A stretch of DNA of 64,000 nt, taken from positions 558,001 through 622,000 of the forward strand of contig JBCAML010000011.1 in assembly GCA_038503075.1 (NCBI GenBank), in the 5' to 3' direction. This document shows, one piece after another, positions 21,523 to 33,929 of this stretch. The first letter of the stretch is position 1, and every line of letters begins with the position of its first letter. The notes under the pieces are model-generated. The model made no database searches and was not told the origin of the DNA. It saw only the letters and a program-made list of their open reading frames with translations. The position numbers and the translations under genes were made by a program. Source of the DNA: Gyromitra esculenta (Eukaryota; Ascomycota; Pezizomycetes; Pezizales; Discinaceae).

Positions 21523-24500
21523 GATAGGCAATGTGGAGAGAGTAGGTGACCAGGAATTAAAATGAGGGATTTCGAAAGAGTTGTGGTAGCAAGGTAATCG
21601 GGAGACAAATAGGAGGGGAATTAGTTGCTTGAGCAATCCAAAGGTTTAGGTAGTGAAGTGGCAATTGTATGTTATCAGCATGTCGATAGAAGTATGATTT
21701 AGGGTGATTCGTGTAAAAGTGGGGATATTCCGGGGTCAATGGCTTCCGATGCACGTTGAAGGGGCTTGATGGGCTGTTGCAGCTAACTTCTGACGGTGTT
21801 TACGAAAAACGGAAAGCGTTAGGGATGACACCTATTTCGAGAAAATGGCAAGGGGAGTTCCAAGACTCCAGACTAGGAAGACGCGCAGCTCGTAGCTGCA
21901 GGGGTTTGTACCCTGATCAGATTGGACCAGAAAAGGGGCAATAACTTAGATAATTGCCTTGTTCTCGGTCTCTTCACTAGGGCACTTCTCCCGTCTTGCT
22001 TCTCCGTGTCTAATACGATGCGACTGCCGACAAGATCCCGTTCGGTACATCTCCATCCTTCCTCCTCAGTTAGTGCCTTGGTATATTGATTGGAAAGTAG
22101 AATTCTCCAAGTAGCATACGCGGTGTACTTGTAGCTGAAAAGCCTTGCCAAAATACGCACGTGGATCTCTCGATAAGATAAACCTAAGATAACGAGAAAT
22201 TTGCCAAGACTTCGCGTCGACCAACCACTGGCGACTATCCTTTGCTCAAAGAATCCAGAGATATGGTTCAAATTAGAAAAGCTTCTATACGACTAAAGCG
22301 TACCAATAAGGTACTTCGCTTTCAACCCCTCAGCGATTTCATCAGCTAGCTCTAGAACCGCTGATTCTTATACTCGCTCGCGAGTGGCTCGAACAACTTC
22401 AATGGCGAGTGAGAATTGGTGAAGCGCACACTCCAGCTAGTGTGGGACCAGGCTAGCAACTTGAATTTCGCAAATCATTCAATAGCCTGCTCTTTGTATC
22501 TCCTAATTACAAAGCCCGACATATCTATCTTAATTCCGCCGAGCTGAGACACTTTTGTATTTCAAGAAGACTTCCACACCACCCTAGGCTTGTAAGGCAC
22601 AGAAGCAGTATTGACACTAAGATAGATAGGTGCGCATGCAATCCTAAATCAAGAGCGTGGTATATTTCTTATTTGTGTGCATGCTGGTGCTACCGCAGAT
22701 CCGAATGGATCAAGGCTTCAGAAATCTCGATTTCAAGAGGGGAGCGATTCGATGTCATAATTCATACCCACCGCGCTCCAATTCCACATAACATATACTT
22801 TCTTCAATTCAATCGAGCTTTCAGTCAATGATCTACCTTACCAAGTCATACTTGATCATCAGTGAAGTGGCAGGAAAGAAAGCAATGTAGCAGAAAAACA
22901 TGCTGTTTTGAAGACCAATGATTTTCTCTAACATCCACAGCTGGGAAGATTTGGGCGCCGACAGGCTCAAAGACTTGAAGCGGTTGTCCCTCACGAGCCC
23001 CCCTCCTACTCCCCTGATGTAGTTGGTTGCGAGTCTCCAACAGCGGTCGGGCCATCCATCCGCCTTCAGGAAAGAAGAAAAAACTCAAATCCCTGTGGAT
23101 TTCACGAATCCGCCGAAACATGACCCACTAGCGCCTACCTTCAAAAGCGTGTGAGCTGTCAATTGATTTATTATAGTGTGTTCCACGTAATCCTGTAAAA
23201 AATAAAAATACCTAAGGTACCGATGGTTCGGCCATGAGAAGCAAGGTGGCATCTAAACTTGGGCTGCTCGATAGTTTGGATTTTTGCCCTCTGCCTTCCC
23301 GAAGCTAAGGCTGCCGATATCTTTTACCTCATGTATCCTATCGGATAGCAGTATATAACATTTTCTGCAGTTGAATAAACCCCTCACAGTCAGGGGCGCG
23401 CAGCATGCAACTAGAATATAGTATAAATGTTTCGGAATCAATAGTCGAGCAAGGTAGCTATTCTGGCATCGAGAAATCTCAAAGCTTTTGTCACTTTAAT
23501 TCCCATCATCTCATTGATGTGTAATTTCTGCAGCATCCGTCGTATTCATGTCGGCCAACTCATGGCCATCAGCCCTCTCACCCCCTTCACGATGGTCTCC
23601 TCTCAAACCGTTCAATAAATCGGCCCCCCTGTGTTCTTTCTCATATTTCTTCCGTGATCGACCCCGGGGCTTTAAGACTCAGAATTTCATATCTCTGAGT
23701 GTGCTGTTCCTTTTGTTCGTCCATTGGAGTCTAGAACCAAGACCCCGGTCCGGTAACGTGGCGACCCAAGTCCAAATCTGTTGAATCTAAACTTGCTGTG
23801 GTCGTAAAGAAGCCCCACATATACAAAAACGTGTTTTGCAAAGGCATTTAATATGCCATCGAAGACTATTTTTGGTCGGAGACTATAACATTGGCACTCT
23901 CGGCAGATCTCCTGCGATAGGATGTGGAGTCTGACTTTTCCGCGATTAGTTTGCGTCCTCAGCATAACCGGCAAACCAAGAATTATGTAAACATGATAAG
24001 CTGCAGCCGCTCTAGATGGCCATAACGAGATCTGAGATATCGATGTAGAGTTTGTGACGCCTTTACTTAGAATTTTGAAATTTCACTTAACTAAATTTAC
24101 CCAAACAGTCCCGCACACGACAACAAACAAATATGTTATCGTAAACGAACTAATTTCACTTATATAGCGACCCTATCAACGCTCCGAGGGGACCTTTGAT
24201 TATAACGAAAGGAATGCACATGATCACATACGGAAGTAGCGCTCGAAAATAGTTCTTTTTTAATTGGTCTCGGTAATGATTACCGATTACCTCCGACAAC
24301 CATTATCCCGCCTGGATCTAGAGTATTACTTCATGGTGGTCCAAACGGTAGTAAATATCTTAGCAACAGGGGCATTGTAACGACTCCGATTCTTTGTTAC
24401 GGCATTTCCCTCAATAGCCTGGTAATCCCTAGAACGTGGCGGGGAAGAGGTAAGAACTTAAAGCGAACTAAAACATTCGACGTATCAGTCAGTACATCCC

Positions 24501-27500
24501 ACATAAGACACTTGTCTAATAGGGATAAGGTCCTCCCATAAACATACTGAAGTGAATGTTCCGTGTCCACATCACTCGATTCATATGCCGCCCATCATGG
24601 TAAATCAAGGTACGAGAGCTGCGTGCAAAATCGCAAACATGTGTGCTGGAAAGCCATCTTCTTGGGGAGCCCGCACTGGATCCCATATTTTGGGGATAGT
24701 CGTCTTCAGCAACGTTACGCTGAAGAGTGTCCGGTGAAAATCACATCTTTAGGCTGTAATTTTATCCTGGAAGATCGGTTGGCCACGGTTGAACCCACTA
24801 TTTTGGATGACAATTTAGTTGTGGGGTCTCGACCGGTAAATGGATGCATGTTGGCTGATTGTTGAGCTTCGAGGAGGAAGTTTGATTATTACAGAAGCTA
24901 GGGTTCATCGTAGGCGTATTAGAAGTTGCCTGCGGTAAGGGGTGATAGTCTTCATGTAGTTACATGAACTCTAAGGCAGCTTTGAAATTGAGTTGGTTGT
25001 CCAACCTGGTTGGGAAGGTCGAAATATCGGAGTGATTTCATCGCAACCCAGCTATTCCCTCATCAAACCTAACCCAGAGTGAGGGTGGCGAAATTGAATT
25101 AGTTAAATTTTTGGTTCTACTGTGAGCTCTATTCGTTTTTGTTCTTATGCACGGATTACATGTAACATATGCGGTGGCGAGAAGTGACCTGCAGTGCTTC
25201 ATGTAGTATCACTCGCTACCCCTAACACTGGGATTATGTGTCTGGAGGGATTACATGGTAACATGGGTAACTATGAACCACTATTCGTTTTGTTTTCGTT
25301 TGCTAGAAATACTAAGTAGGAGGGCACTACAGCGCCGAAAATTTTCAACCGTGGGACAGGGACATGGAAAAGCTCAATGTTATGAAAGCCTTCGCTCGAT
25401 CACGATGCATGATCCACCAGTGTGCATACACGTAAATATGGTTGGTTGATTATGCAACCTAGGAAGACATAAATTGAACGGCAGGTCCTCTTCTATCGGA
25501 TTGGCGGTGTACATCGTTAATCAAAACCGACAGACAAGGCACGTGTACACTGCAGATGAATCACTCCTTAAACAGTAGGGGTCAGAAAAACAAAGAAACA
25601 AGAGACGATCCAAAAATTGAGACCAAACTAGATATCAGAAACGATAGAGTAGTGAAACGAATGCTTTAAGTATATTTAAAACCTATGAACCTCTGGATTT
25701 TGCTGAAATGGAAAGCTGTTTATAGTACTGGCGTAATCGCTGTCTAAATTACTCATAGTTTTCGAGATCCTCAGGATTTTTCCTTGTCATAAATCGTCAT
25801 CAATAGTTTGGGTCCAATTAAATGACTATTCTGCAATCAAAGGTTTTCGTTGGAATAATCGAGATTGCGATCAGCTAGAGATTCCTTCTGCGGGTGCACT
25901 AGACATGAAGGCTTCTTTCTACGAGCCTCAGAAAGCTGCAACTGGCATATCGTCTCTGAAACAAATTGTGATATTCGCTCACTGAGTGAATCCAAACAAT
26001 TATTTTCTCCGAATAGATTTGTCGACCTGGTTGATCCGTGTTTCTGCAGAACATAGGAGAGCTCACTCTGCTATAATCCGAGACATTATCTCAGCCAGTC
26101 CTTCACTAAAAACGACCGATTGGGAGCAAAACGCCACCCAAAAAGCTTGGTATTCGGAAGTCAATTCGCAGCTGGTCACTTTGTGGGTCGGGCCGTTGGG
26201 TTCCGTACAGCTGGGAGTTTAATTATCGGTATTTTATCTCTTTCGTTCTGTCAGCAGAGAGAGTAGACGCGTTTATCCGCTTCAGCTTCAGCTTGCTAAT
26301 AGACTAGGCACGTCGTACCGCGGAAGATGTCTGAGAAATCCCATTTCGAACATAAATCTCTCTAGACCTCGATCCATGAGTGAGGCTCAATTTACTGAAC
26401 TAGACTAGGTGTGTGTGACCATCGCGCGATTGATATCCCAAATAGAGAACTATATTTTTCGGAATACAGAACAATACATGTGCCATAGAGCTTCAGCTTC
26501 AGCTGATATAATTTTAATTCCGACATGGGATGATATCTAATGTAGTTAAGAGCTGATCACTACAGCGAATTAGGATACATGTACTTTCTTAACTATGGCT
26601 TGCTCTGTAAAAATCAATTAGCCATCGGCGAGGCTAGTTGAATTAGGGGTTTCAACGAATGAGCCGAAAACCTGACATTGACGTGGTGGGTGCAGGGAAG
26701 TTGTTTCCGTGAACCTGGAACCGGCGATACGGTATCGTCTATACTTACTTGCCCAAGATCGGATCTGGCAGAATGCAGATTCAGCTCCGCCGCCTTGCTT
26801 CGACATGAAATAGTTTGGTGTTGTTGACGCTGTATAGCGAACCTTCGCGAACAGAGCGATGGGCTTGCATGCACATTGATGTGGCTCTCCTGGCGGTTTG
26901 GGGCGGTGTCTCCCGAATGGTGTAAGCTTGGGTGTTGCGGCTGGACTTTTTTTAGCCGTAGAAGGCAATGGTACTCGAATGAGACGTCAAGCATCAGCTG
27001 AAGAAGCTGCAGCACGCACATATCAGTTTTCTTCTAGTCGGTCTGTATCTGTACATATGTGCTGCCGGGCGCATGCAGCAACGAAACATTCAGAACCATG
27101 ATGACGGACATCATGATGGTCAAGAAGTTTTGGTGGGGTCAAGGTTTCAGCAGGACCCGAAACAGATACATGTATGCATCTATGGCGTTGAATTTCTGGT
27201 ACGTTGAAACTAACTGAACACTGTACCTACATACGTTTGCCAAGGAAGAGATGTAGCGCAGAAGCAGAATGCGTTGGATGGCGCTGCACGTAGCTGCTCC
27301 AGGACCAATGTTGTATGGGGGGGCTTTTGGTTGATAGCTGGGCTTCCCGTAGGGCTCGGCAAAGTCCCAGCGCCGCCGCAAGCGATCCCCACCTTCACAC
27401 CAGGTGCCTGTAGCAACTCTGCGCTGCTCCTACGCTCCTACTGCCTCTGCCTCTCGCCTTCGATCTTCCTCGATCCTTCCCTTTCCCTTTCCACATTCGC

Positions 27501-27813
27501 ACCCTCCTTTCCTCCCTGACTTTGGTGTACACCACTGTTCGCCATCTAACTGTTCGACGTTTCTCAATCTAATCTACCCCTCCATCTCCCAAGCCTTCGC
27601 GTCCTCCTGGCTCGCTCCGTCTGTCAACTCCTCGTCTTCCATCCTATAAAGCTTCACCGGATCCCACCCTCCAAGGCTTCCTCCTGACCTGCATCGCTCC
27701 ACAGTCTACCTTGGAACAATCCCCTTCAGATCTGCTAAATATTTCTCACAAAGCTTGCAGTTCAGTCATCCGAACATCTATCTAGATTTTCCTTGAAATA
27801 ATCTTGTATCAGC
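21523..27813. other. About 6.3-kb region without a supported gene
   Basis: I read both strands and found only short, compositionally odd frames. The longest is about 135 codons near 26614-27021 on the minus strand; another of 132 codons lies at 21873-22271 minus. None has a recognisable motif. TACATGTA palindromes occur at 25157, 26576 and 27167. The last 400 bases are CT-rich and belong to the metacaspase promoter. It may be decayed repeat DNA, a region of non-coding transcripts, or fast-evolving intron-rich genes that I cannot resolve. Confidence 0.4.
27420..27813 (+). promoter_or_regulatory. CT-rich promoter/5' leader of the metacaspase gene
   Basis: A long pyrimidine-rich run (ctcctacgctcctactgcct, ccttccctttcc and similar) precedes the start codon, like the one before ASF1. 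Role inferred from composition and position. Confidence 0.4.
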
Positions 27814-29563
27814 ATGTCTGGTCACTACCCCCCAAATCAGTACGGCCAGCAATCAGGATATCCTGGCCAGCAATACTACCCACCGTACGCCACCCTAGTT
27901 TGCCTTGCGCCTCATACATAGGTTTTACTTGTTTAAATGTTGACGAACTTTGATTCTACAGAGAGCAACAGCCACCTTATAACAACTATCCTCCAAACTA
28001 CTATCCCCAACAACCCCCCCAGCAATACCCTTATTCTGCTAGCTCATCGGTATGCATACTCCACTAGTATTTCTACTCAAAAATATGCAACTATAAAAAA
28101 CGTTTTTTTGACTAAGCATCCGTTCACATTAGTCTCATCAACAACAATGGGGTGCGCAGCCTGTGCAAAATCATGGCTATCCCAATCAACCTTCTGGTTA
28201 GTGGTTCTCAAATTTGAATTGCTATGGCTGAATTTTCTGTGCCTGAATTGTATTAACTTGTTCCTTTTAAGCCATGCCTATCGGGAATGAGGTTTATCAA
28301 CACCATATGGCTCCAGGAGCTCCTCCTCCTCCTCCTACCGGCCCACAGTCTTTTAACGTACCAAGTGCGTCTCACATCAGCTATCAGTATGGACCATGTA
28401 CGGGGAAACGCAAGGCACTTCTAATCGGTATCAATTATTTTGGCCAACGGGGGCAATTGAGAGGTTGTATCAATGATGTCAAGAACATGTCAAATTTCTT
28501 GCATCAGAGGTTCCAATACAAACGTGAAGATATGGTCATCTTGACAGACGATCAACAGAACCCAAGGAGTCTACCGACTAAACAAAATATTATTCAGGCA
28601 ATGCACTGGCTTGTCAAAGATGCTCAACCAACTGACTCACTATTTTTTCACTACTCAGGTAGGCTCTTTTACAAATTAACGAAAACTTGATAGTTCTGAC
28701 TTCTTTTTGTAGGCCATGGTGGGCAGACGAAAGATCTTGATGGTGATGAGGGTGATGGTTAGTAATCCTAATTCGGAAATGACCGACCAGTCTTGGCATT
28801 TAAATATATGCTGATTCAAACCCTGTAGGATACGATGAAACTATTTATCCTTCCGACTTCCGCTACAATGGACACATCGTTGACGATGAAATGCATAGAA
28901 TAATGTTAGACGGGGTTCTTGCTCCCCCCTTTTATTGGAAGTGCTGACAATATCTTTCTTCACAGGGTTGTACCTCTTAAGCCTGGTGTCCGCTTGACAG
29001 CAATCTTCGACTCCTGTCACTCTGGATCCGCATTGGATCTCCCTTACCTCTACTCCACCCGTGGTGTCGAGAAGGAGCCCAACATTGCGAAAGAAGCTGC
29101 GACTGGTCTTTTCGATGCCCTCAAGGCATACAATCGGGGCGATCTCGGTGGCGTTGCTTCGTCAGCTATGGGAATTTTCAAAAGAGCTACGACTGGTAGA
29201 GGAGCTGAGGAAAGAGCAAAGAGAACTAAGACATCGCATGCAGATGTCATTCAGTGGTCTGGATCGAAAGATAGTCAAACTTCGTAAGTCAATCTTGCTA
29301 GCCCAAATGTTGTCCTTAAAGCTAATATGTGGCTTGTGTCTAGTGCCGATGCTACCGAGAACGGGGAAGCTACTGGCGCTATGAGTTATGCGTTCATCCG
29401 GGCTCTGAGCAAAAATCCTCAACAATCCTACCAACAGCTATTGAGCAGTATCAGAGACGAGCTTGCAGGGAAATACTCGCAGAAGCCGCAGCTTAGCTGC
29501 AGTCATCCTCTAGGTAATGATGGCCAACCCCTTGATGCGTCTGAGATGGAGTTCAAGTTTTGA
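27814..29563 (+). CDS. Metacaspase (type I, Yca1/CasA-like)
   Basis: Arg/Lys-specific cysteine peptidase linked to protein quality control, stress response and cell death. Exons 27814-27884, 27962-28049, 28133-28196, 28272-28658, 28713-28757, 28829-28904, 28966-29283, 29344-29563 (1269 nt, 422 residues, seven GT-AG introns). The prodomain (residues 1 to about 105) is rich in Q, P, Y and G ([20 protein letters not shown]), as in type I metacaspases. The catalytic domain starts at [12 protein letters not shown]. His205 lies in [10 protein letters not shown], with the Gly before it encoded across intron 4. Cys261 lies in [15 protein letters not shown]. The C-terminus [20 protein letters not shown] resembles other fungal metacaspases. 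Tail to tail with the phosphoglucomutase gene. Confidence 0.96.
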
Positions 29564-30375
29564 GTTTTACCCTTTCTTTCTTTCTTTTATGCCCGAAATA
29601 TCTTTGAAAAACATGTATTCTATCCTCTTCTTCTTAATCCTCTTCTCCATGTCTTTTGAGTAGATCTCGTTTCATGTTTCCTTTTATTCATTTTATTTAA
29701 TTGCCCTTCAATTACACCCTCCCGCGCTTATTTCTTTAGTTTAATTTTCGGGACCAGTATTGTTGGAGTCTAGAGCGAAATTTTTAACGTGCGTTGGGTC
29801 GATACAGATACGGCGTTACTCTACGTCATGTAGAGGCGAATTTTTCGGCTACGGGACCCCACCTGACAACTATTGGAACTTTTACGGCGTACGAGTGGCT
29901 ACTTCTTCTTTCCGACCGTCGTTATCATTTTTGAATTCGGGTTTATGGAGTTAGCTTTAGCATCGGTTCTTGATGTGTTTTCAAAAAAAAACTACTTCAT
30001 CATTTATTGTGCGGAGTTGGTGGACGGACGATATCCTTTGTTTCCTCTTTTTGGGACTGGTGTGTTATATTCGGGGTATTTCTCTTGGTGGTTACGTATT
30101 TATATTTTTCTTATTGTGTCTCGAATACGATGGACATACAACAGGGTTTAAAAGTGCAAGAGGTGTGGATTCCTTACTTTGTTCTCTCTTACTTTTGACA
30201 AGTCGAAAATTTCGGGTATTTATTTTTTAGTGCATTCCTTATTACAAAATTTCCCCAAACTTTGGATTGAACATAATCCACGTATACAGACTGAGACGGG
30301 CCGCCAGAGATTAGACATACGGCTTACCTCCCAAAAATCACCAGACCAGGTAATAACATTCCTATAACTTAGTAT
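29564..30375. other. Convergent 3' spacer
   Basis: T-rich region between the 3' ends of the metacaspase and phosphoglucomutase genes. The open frames here are Phe/Tyr/Leu-rich products of T-runs, not genes. Confidence 0.5.
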
Positions 30376-32499
30376 CTAGGGCAATAGAAGCCCAGTCTCA
30401 GCAGGGCGGAACCATTCATTCGTCAAAGCTTCTGAAACCTCCTCTGCCCCCTGCCTAGCAGATTCTTGAGTTTCTGCTTTACATTCGATGTACACTAATA
30501 AGAGTTTTTGATATCAGTAAGAGACTTAAATGAAGGAAACTAGTAATCTGACTTTTTATTTTGGGCTCGGTCCCTGACCCCCTCACGGTAAACCTCACAT
30601 CACCTTCTAGTTGACAAGTGATCATTTGTGAACTTGGATCTACTGGCAGCGTTGGCTTTTTATCAGAAGTAATCGAGTCAAACCCTTCGGTCAGATCCCT
30701 CCACCAAGTTATCCTCCGGTTTCCCACTTTCATAGGATGCGGCTCTCCCATTCTTCGAATCCCCGTAAATATCTTCTTTGTCAAGGCTGAGTCTGGGGAG
30801 ACAAAGTAAGAGTTCGCGCTTTCGAAGTAGCCATACTTTTTGTAAAGTTGCTCAAGTTTTTCGTGCGCGGTGAGGCCTTCTTTAGCCCATTTTTGTACCA
30901 TGGTGATAAAAACACTTGCCGCCGCAATGCCATCTTTATCATGGACTACAGGGGCAAACATATATCCTATTGCTTCCTCAAAAGCATACAAAGCATCGTA
31001 TCCTTGATCTTGCAATATCAAGGCTCGGTTGCCCAGCCATTTGAACCCGGTGAGTGTCTCCTCGTAATGAAAACCCTCTATGACGGCCATAGCTTGTAAC
31101 ATCTGCGTGGAAACAGTAGATGCCAACATAGCCAATTTTGTTACTTTATCGATTCTATTCACCTTTTGTCGATAGACATCTAAGGTCTGCGAAGCGAAAA
31201 GGACACCCAGCTGGTTACCCGTGAACAGCTTCCAATCACCCGAAGGAAGCCTTTCGGCGGCAGCAAAGCGATCGGCGTCTGGATCACTAGCTAGTACGAG
31301 GGAGACACCATGTTTGTTTGCGGTGGCAATTGCTAGGTTCAGAGCACCTTTTTCCTCGGGATTCGGGAAACTAACCGTAGGGAATTCGGGATCAGGTTGT
31401 GCCTATATAAAACCTAAGTACGTATGCAATCACACAAATTCGCGTCAACTTCTCACCTGCTCTAATACCACAATCATACTGTCTGTCAACCCCATATCAG
31501 ACACTGCTCGTTTCATAGCTGTTAACCCCACGCCATGCATCGATGTATAAACAAATTTAAAATCTTTCCCCCCACCACGCGTGTTGATTGCCGTTACACC
31601 TCTCAATGACTTAAAATAAGCATCTTGAACTTCATCCAAGAGCGTGCCATCCAAGTCCAAAACATGGTTCACTTCCCAGTTCCAAGGATACAGGTTTTGC
31701 TCGATATGCAAGGCTATGCTTTTGTCGTGTGGGGGAATGATCTGACAGCCGTTGGACCAATATACCTTATAACCATTGTCTTGTGCAGGGTTATGAGAAG
31801 CGGTAATCATTACGCCTGCAGTTGCTCCAAGCATGTTTACTGCGAAAGGTACCAGTGGTGTGTGCACTAGCCCGTTATATAAATGGACCTAAGGCTGTTA
31901 CCTACGGTGATACTAAGTCAATCCCAGATAGGGTGTTATGAGAATGGGTCATTACTTTAACCCCTTTATGCATCATAGCTGCTGCTGCGAGGCGTGCGAA
32001 TCGTGAGCTATTATATCGGTGATCATAACCGATTACAACGGAAGGACTGCTAGACTGTTCGCATATGTAACTTGCGAGGCCTTGAGATGCCTGGATCACG
32101 GTGAGGTCGTTCATGCGGGAGAATCCGGCTTCCATTTTAGCTCGAAGACCTGATGATATTTAGAGCTGCTGCTGAATTCCAGTGATATATAGCTACTCTA
32201 CTGGAACTTACCAGCTGTGCCGAACTCAATCCCTAGAATCGATACGTTTGTCATCAGCGTCTAATCCTGTAGCTCAAAATTCACATAAAAGATGTGTGGG
32301 GTCGTGGAAACTAGGGCTAAATACGATTACGCAGCCTCTTCTCCAGCTCTTCGGTGTTTCCCGCATCCACAAAGGATTTTATTTCAGCTCTGGTTTTTTC
32401 ATTCTGAAATGATTAGCAAATAAGAGATTCTGTTGTGAGGAGAAGGCGTACTCTATCAAGTTCAAGCCACTGCGCAGCAAGCTCATTGATGGGAGTCAT
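30376..32499 (-). CDS. Phosphoglucomutase/phosphopentomutase (PGM2/Prm15-like alpha-D-phosphohexomutase)
   Basis: Cytosolic enzyme moving phosphate between C1 and C6 (C5) of sugars; this subgroup prefers ribose/deoxyribose 1-phosphate or serves as a minor phosphoglucomutase. Minus-strand exons 32499-32452, 32403-32325, 32232-32212, 32149-31956, 31888-31457, 31402-30553, 30494-30376 (1743 nt, 580 residues). Exon 3 is only 21 nt. All family landmarks are present: EFGTAGLRAKMEAGFSRMND (N-terminal loop), TASHNPAQDNGYKVYW (phospho-serine), ASDPDADRFAAAE (metal loop), TGFKWLGNRA and FEEAIGYMF (sugar specificity), and RGSGTEPKIK (phosphate binding). Divergent from the GGA gene. Confidence 0.95.
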
Positions 32500-33929
32500 G
32501 ATCAGCTTTTGGTGTTGAGGTAGAGATAAGTGGTAAGGCTGAAGATTAAGAGGGATGAGGTTCTGGGTTGTTGAGATCTTGTCTTACGCACCTGCGTATC
32601 TATGAACCGATTAGCGGATGACGTATAGTGCGGGATGATCCGTCGGCTAACTCCGTGTTGAATCAGAAAGGTTCCGCATTTTAGAATCTTACCTATCACC
32701 CGGCAAATAGTAGAACTTTGCAAGTATCCAAGTCAGAGACAGAATACAAATATGTGGAAATTACTTAGGGTATTTCGCTTCTCGAAGGCAAGGACATGCT
32801 TGACTCCATTTTTACCTCAAAATTCCTACATCGGTGGGCTAGAGGGCTGCGAGGAGATAACAGATAGAACAGCGTCAGATTAAACTTTAGTCGTTACTTT
32901 GAACTTTACTGAAGGGAGATCGAGATTCCATAACTTTAGATAAGCCAAAAATGCATCGAAAAGTATATGATCTAGGCTACGTATTTTTCTAAGTACTTCT
33001 TTGATTCTAGAGCCCTCAACTCTCTAACACAAGGACAGTAATTTTTGACGGAACCGCGACAAACAAATGATATCCTAGGCCCAAAGACACGCGCATCCGC
33101 AGAATAATAAGCAAAATTATTCGGAGAGCCATCAGCGGAGGTAAACGCCCGAGAACACACTATGCCATCCGTTTTCATTGAGCTCACGTCGGCAGCCTAA
33201 GATCAACGAAGTAGGACAAAAGCTCTGAACTTGCCGCCTATTAGCCAAAAATTCCTTAAAGTCCCCAAAAGCCCATCAAGAGCTAAGTTAGTCGAAGGTA
33301 ATTCTCAACTAGCAAAAATTACAACTCAGACGAGTCTTCACCGTCAATGATCTTGCCCTTGCACGCGGATGGGGAGGGAATAAGGTGAGAGGGGAGGATG
33401 CGACCTTTTACCCTCATGGCAAGGTAAATTTCATAGCTTGGGTCTCTATAGGCCATAGAAAAACAAGGCAATGAGAGGATTCCTTAGTATGTTTTATCGT
33501 TTACCCTTTGTCTAGGCTCGTCCCCGTCCTTGCTGCCTAGAGCTGTTGCGCACCGTAGACGTCTACATGTAGTCGTGGGATTCAGGCTAACCTCGGCTTG
33601 GGTTATAGTTTCTATCATTGCTAAATCCACGGTCTCAGTCGAAAATACAAACGGACTCATTTATAACATAGAAAATCACTCGAATCTGAATTCGGAGCTC
33701 GCCGCTTTAGGGTCTCGCCGACGCAGCTCGGGCTGACTAAGACAGCATCAGCCTCCGTCACCCCTCAGCCCCTCTTTGGCGAATCACTCCATCTGCAATT
33801 CGATACCTCGATAAAGATTTCGGAACTGCTGCAGAGAGTCTGTCTCTCTTGCATATCTGTACAGACCCCATCCTCCTCACGAAATAGAGCTTCCCGCCAA
33901 ACGTCAAGCTGGAGTACGCGTCTTCCAGG
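32500..33929. other. Divergent intergenic region
   Basis: Between the phosphoglucomutase (-) and GGA (+) starts. One minus-strand frame at 32972-33199 is preceded by a plausible acceptor (tcttag) and reads like protein (CRGSVKNYCPCVRELRALES), but I could not build a full gene. A TACATGTA copy with a 10-bp palindrome lies at 33563-33572. Confidence 0.4.

Noticed and set aside
29760..30367. Several open frames after the metacaspase
   Set aside because: Compositional artefacts of T-rich DNA (Phe/Tyr/Leu-rich), with no start or splice support.
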